Assembly (NCBI GenBank): GCA_003024985.2
Contig: PXIH01S0000068.1
Strand: one strand, 5' to 3'
DNA length: 13,056 bases
Source: Euperipatoides rowelli
Lineage: Eukaryota; Onychophora; Udeonychophora; Euonychophora; Peripatopsidae
Both the position numbers and the translations under genes were made by a program. The number at the start of each line of letters is the position of its first letter. The first letter of the stretch is position 1. The notes below the pieces were generated by a model. The model ran no database searches. It saw only the letters and a program-made list of their open reading frames with translations, and had not been told where the DNA came from. This document shows, in pieces, positions 9,854 to 13,056 of this stretch.

Positions 9854-10373
9854 CTGTGGTGGATCTAGGAATTTTTGTTGTGAGGGGAGCGCCCCACAAA
9901 TTCTAGGTATTTTTGTTGAACAGGGGCAATGTTGGCTTCTGCCACCCCCATCCTCGCTATTTCTAGGCATTTTTGTTTGGGGGAGGCAAAGTTAGCTTCT
10001 GCCATCCCTCCCCCAATTTCTGGGTTGTATGAAATACCCTTAAAATCACCAGTGTTCTACCCAATTTAATTTTAAGACTTGAGTCTTTTAAAGTACCGGT
10101 AATTTTAAACATAAATACTGTTTTGGAAATTTTACTGGAGTCAATTTAAAAACAGGTTCAAGAAACCAATAAAACACATTTATTAAAGAAATAAGTATTT
10201 TATTTGATAAATATTGCAAAAAAATATAGGTACCAGTACCACACATGTTTATTTCATCATATTGAAAACTTGAATACAGTAGCAAAGTCCATTTTGCTTC
10301 TCCCCTCCCAAAGATAGATACTCAGGGCAGTTGCCCCCCCTCTTGTCTCACCTCCTTTTCAGATCCAACCCTG
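9854..10373. mobile_element. Non-autonomous hAT-like DNA transposon, 520 bp
   Basis: The left end reads CTGTGGTGGATCTAGGAA and the right end, reversed, reads CAGGGTTGGATCTGAAAAG. Both resemble the hAT-type terminus CAGTGGNGGATCT. The element is flanked by an 8-base direct duplication, TAAAGTTT (9846-9853) and TAAAATTT (10374-10381), a 7/8 match as expected for hAT insertion. Internally, G-rich and C-rich patches (GGGGGAGGCAAAG, CTTCTGCCATCCCTCCCCC) are typical of such elements. The left third holds about three copies of a ~60-70-base unit starting TTCTAGG-ATTTTTGTT. No transposase is encoded. Confidence 0.72.
9865..10025. repeat. Imperfect tandem units within the hAT-like element
   Basis: Three related units begin ATCTAGGAATTTTTGTT (about 9865), TTCTAGGTATTTTTGTT (about 9901) and TTCTAGGCATTTTTGTT (about 9961). 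Units two and three share a following GGCAA(T/A)GTT(G/A)GCTTCTGCCA block. The first unit is shortened. This looks like local duplication of the element's subterminal region. Confidence 0.65.
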
Positions 10374-10518
10374 TAAAATTTAGGTCAGTAGATGGTACAT
10401 TGGTGTAGAGGATGATTTTGAAGAAAAAATGAAAGGAGGAAAAGAAGGTTTTTCTTGTAGTAAAAAAAAAACTTTTTTGGTAAATTTTCTGGCAATCAAT
10501 GTTTTTCTATTCACAGTA

Positions 10519-10781
10519 CAGTAAAACCCTTCTAGTCAGAATTGAGACCAAACCCTGTTCAAACTGTTGAATTGTTCGGACTGTATGGAATTTCTATATA
10601 ATCCATTAAAAAAAAAAAAAAAATTCGTATAAATGGGAGGTCTGAGCTCCAGACGATCAGAGTAATAGCGTCTTCATCTCAGACCTACCATGTTTTGCAA
10701 ATTTAAATATATATATAATTTGTATGTTCTGACTGTACGGACTTTCGGACTGGAGGGGATTGAACTGGCGGGATTTTACTT
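10519..10781. mobile_element. Non-autonomous pogo/Tigger-like (Tc1/mariner) element, 263 bp
   Basis: The left end is CAGTAAAACCCTTCTAGTC and the right end reversed is AAGTAAAATCCCGCCAGTTC, giving imperfect terminal inverted repeats. TA dinucleotides flank both ends (10517-10518 and 10782-10783). Subterminal words TTCGGACTG/CAGTCCGAA occur on both sides, as in pogo/Tigger ends. The middle holds an A-run (10610-10622) and a TA-rich patch. No transposase ORF is present. Superfamily assignment rests on end sequence and TA target site. Confidence 0.65.
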
Positions 10782-10783
10782 TA

Positions 10784-11834
10784 TTTTAAAAGTCCTAAGT
10801 GCTACACATCTCTATATACAACAATGTATGTTATATTTAAGAATTAAATTTATTTAATGTACAGTAAATGAAACTATTATAATCATGGCCTAAAAAAATA
10901 AATAAACTGACTTCATTCTAAAAGTATTATGTTGTTCCAAACTAAAAAGCCACTAAATACAAAAAAAAGTTTTTGTAATCAATGCATTGATATAAAATCC
11001 ATTTCACTTGCAAGTATTATAATCATCTTACCTGGTACAATACAATACTAATAGAATTTGTGAAACACAATAAATAGGCCTACAGAGAAATTATTTGAAC
11101 GCATTAATAAATTAAAAAAATAAATACTTGTTGTCTTAACCGTACTGTATATTAATAGCTAGACTCTTATGCTGCTCCAATTCTTCTAAAAAAGCCTTAC
11201 ACGATAGTGTAAGTAAAGACGAAGAAAGAATGAATACATTAAACTTGTGTTGAAGTAGGGGATAGCAATAACATCACAAATTTATGACTTAGTTATTGTA
11301 TCTGGAAGAATTGCGAATAAGAAATTTGGATGGTAGATTGTAACTTGCTGAATAACCATATATGTTTAAAAAGCCTATTTTTTTAACCAAGAATTTTATT
11401 TTTTTAGTGTTAATCTAGTGTTTTGTTAACCTAATTAAAGTAATAGTGAACTTTTGTTTTGTTTTTTAAATTATTTTCATTGTTAATTAGTCCTAAAATA
11501 AATGACCAAACATGACAAAAAGATTGTTATGGGGAGGAGCAGCGGGTTGCAGCAATATTTTTTTTTTCTTACACAAGCTGAATTGATTCCAGCCCTGGAG
11601 AGGTGTTCAAATTTAATATTCAACCTTGTGCCCCCCCCCCCAACTTTATTTTAAAATTTAGACTTGATATTGGGATTGCAACTTAGAAAAAATGTTGTTT
11701 TACTTTTAAGATGCAATTTGCATATTTAGATTTCCACTGATCTCAGAAATAATTTTGTGAGTACTACCCCCAACAACCACCCTCTCCCATTTTATAATTT
11801 TTAATTGAAACTAATTTTTATTAATATGAATTAC
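10784..11834. other. AT-rich region without a supported gene
   Basis: No recognisable coding exon. A good minus-strand donor (GTACCAG|GTAAGA, exon side ending at 11032) exists. In the phase needed by the main exon, the upstream frame runs back to a TAA without any Met, so it is not the start exon. A C11 run lies at 11631-11641, next to a somewhat GC-richer patch (about 11530-11640) that may be an old transposon fragment. Confidence 0.5.
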
Positions 11835-12026
11835 CAGTGGCATACATAGATGTTTCAGGACCCGGGGCAAACTTACTCTTGTCACCCCCTGGGCACCTTA
11901 TTTATATTTTTACTGCGTATATATATATTTTTTTTTTAANAAAAAAAAAAAAATTTGATGGCATGCCCCCTCTCTCCCTCCGAGTAGCACCAAGTGTGGC
12001 CTGCACCCACCTTTGGGACGCCTCTG
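11835..12026. mobile_element. Non-autonomous hAT-like MITE, 192 bp
   Basis: The left end is CAGTGGCATACATAGATG and the right end reversed is CAGAGGCGTCCC; 8 of the first 11 positions match, and both resemble the hAT consensus CAGTGGCGTA. Flanks TGAATTAC (11827-11834) and TGAACTAT (12027-12034) match at 6 of 8 bases, a decayed 8-base target-site duplication. The inside shows the usual CCCGGGGCAAA and CACCCCCTGGGCACC patches. One N at 11940 sits in an A/T homopolymer. The internal open frame is non-coding. Confidence 0.68.
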
Positions 12027-12034
12027 TGAACTAT

Positions 12035-12688
12035 TGTTTAACTTTCAATTGACTGATCCCATTAGGAATTTCAACCTGAAGCTTTACACTGCAATGATAA
12101 AAATACTGTCAAATTTTGAAGGATTTACCATTTTGTTTTGCTGAGATATGGACGGACAAACATAATAAATTGAACTATCTACTTTGTTAGCTATTTTAAT
12201 TCCGTTATTTTGTATAAGCTAATTTAAAACAAACTTATAAAAAGATTGACTTTAATTTAGTAGGCGTAAAAAGCTTTAAAATGGCCTATTCAATTTTCAA
12301 ATTAATTTCAAATTTTTGTTACATGGAAAGATTCAACTAGTTAAAGTTAAATAAAAACTAGTTAGTTTGACAGTGTCTTAAGCTTTTATTACAGATTAAT
12401 TCTTAATGAAAATTGAAATTAAAATTTTACTGATCTAAGCTAGTAAAAACTAGTTTAATCACCTGACCTGGAATATAGTGTTCTCAGGAGAGATCTGACA
12501 ATGACAAGTTGTGAAATAATTTCTAGATTTAAAAGGTCTGGAAGATCATTTTTAGGAATGTGGTGGGGAAAACTAGATTGGCAAAATTAAAGAATAGTCT
12601 GACAAGCTGCCAAGAATGTCTTGGGGGGGAAGGGCACTTCCCCCTTTGGATAAATAGATTATTGTACAAGTAAAAATAGTTACAAATA
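12035..12688. other. AT-rich sequence without a gene
   Basis: No supported exon. Two small adjacent hairpins occur near its end: CCAAGA-ATG-TCTTGG (12610-12624) and GGGGGAAG-GGCA-CTTCCCCC (12625-12644). The G-rich/C-rich texture is like the subterminal part of the hAT-type elements nearby, so this may be a decayed MITE, but no ends or target duplication are visible. Confidence 0.45.
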
Positions 12689-12756
12689 ATTGTTTTGCAA
12701 AATAAGTTATGACATGAACTGAGATGTTCATGTCATAACTTATTTTACAAAACAAT
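12689..12756. repeat. Near-perfect 31-bp inverted repeat with 6-base loop
   Basis: The left arm 12689-12719 and the right arm 12726-12756 are reverse complements at 30 of 31 positions, separated by TGAGAT. The only difference (C at 12698 against A at 12747) is a C-A mismatch in a plus-strand RNA but a G-U pair in a minus-strand RNA, so a minus transcript would be fully paired. Pairing stops abruptly beyond the arms. It could be a small foldback repeat, a recently formed snap-back duplication, or a hairpin-RNA or miRNA-like precursor. The short loop and lack of bulges make a classic animal pre-miRNA less likely. Confidence 0.85.
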
Positions 12757-12805
12757 AAGAATAAAAGTTGGCTCATCAAAACATTTGCACAAACAAAAAA
12801 CAAAA

Positions 12806-13056
12806 TATTCACACAACCCAAAAAAAACCTTATTAAATACATTCACACAAAAAAAAGCTCAAAACATTCACAAAAAATATCAAAACATTCAACATTCACA
12901 AAAAATATCAAAACATTCACAAACAATATCAAGATTCACAAACAATATCAAGATTCACAAAAATATCAAGATTCACCACCATAAAAAATAAAAAAAAGCT
13001 CGAAACATTCATAAAAAAAAAGCTCGAAACATTCATATAAAAAAAGCTCGAAACAT
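12806..13056. repeat. Decayed minisatellite with ATTCA core, running off the window edge
   Basis: The core A(C/G)ATTCA recurs at about 12841, 12866, 12887, 12894, 12915, 12934, 12953, 12971, 13007, 13031 and 13055, mostly 18-25 bases apart. Two unit styles exist. One is ...AATATCAA(A)(A/G)(C)ATTCACAAA (period 18-21, 12866-12975). The other is ...AAAAAAGCTCGAAACATTCATA (period 24, from about 12990 to the edge), with an earlier single copy near 12853. The array is cut by the end of the window, so its full length is unknown. The open frame through it is a by-product of A-richness. Confidence 0.85.

Noticed and set aside
10340-10373. Minus-strand donor GGAG|GTGAGA as a first-exon end
   Set aside because: It lies inside the terminal part of the hAT-like element and is better explained as transposon sequence.
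11029-11090. Candidate first coding exon ending at the strong donor at 11032
   Set aside because: The frame required by the downstream exon runs back to TAA without a Met; the nearby ATG is in a different frame and stops before the donor.
12573-12842. 89-codon minus-strand hydrophobic frame resembling a membrane peptide
   Set aside because: It reads across the inverted repeat and A-rich repeat; hydrophobicity comes from T-rich codons, and there is no start or splice support.
12785-12991. 68-codon Lys/His/Asn-rich frame
   Set aside because: Translation of the A-rich minisatellite; unit lengths are not multiples of three, so the frame is not kept by design.
13000-13010. Heat-shock-element-like GAA-TTC words in the minisatellite
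   Set aside because: The gap between GAA and TTC is three bases rather than two, so it does not fit the element.
12806-13056. CRISPR-like array
   Set aside because: Repeats are short, variable and A-rich, with no unique spacers of constant size, and the setting is clearly eukaryotic.

Overview
This is an AT-rich stretch of animal nuclear DNA, probably from an invertebrate. The signs are a gene split by GT-AG introns, degenerate non-LTR retrotransposon pieces, several small non-autonomous DNA transposons with target-site duplications, microsatellites, and scattered N bases from the assembly. I see no operons, rRNA, tRNA or CRISPR array. The species cannot be named from sequence alone; an arthropod or similar invertebrate is a guess.

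Only one real protein gene is supported. It lies on the minus strand and reads from about 9076 down to about 5394. A 1,652-base exon (7425-9076) starts inside a signal peptide and then encodes about 535 residues of cysteine-free, acidic Thr/Tyr/Asp/Glu-rich sequence with degenerate N-E-Y-T-T type repeats. A second exon (5877-6003) follows in matching phase and carries a more ordinary, conserved-looking module with a furin-type R-V-K-R site. A possible last exon (5394-5454) supplies the stop codon. The exon with the start codon was not found and may lie beyond the right edge. I do not recognise the family; a secreted or extracellular protein is the best description.

Layout: 1-1000 holds an (AAT)n repeat and two decayed LINE pieces on the plus strand. 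2160-3160 looks like a decayed retroelement leader with a possible 81-bp intron and a broken gag-like start. 3160-5390 is mostly unassigned AT-rich sequence. 5394-9076 is the gene with its introns. 9077-12034 lies upstream of the visible gene and holds three non-autonomous DNA transposons: a 520-bp hAT-like element, a 263-bp pogo/Tigger-like element and a 192-bp hAT-like element. 12689-12756 is a nearly perfect 31-bp-stem hairpin. From about 12806 to the right edge runs a decayed minisatellite whose unit type changes along its length.
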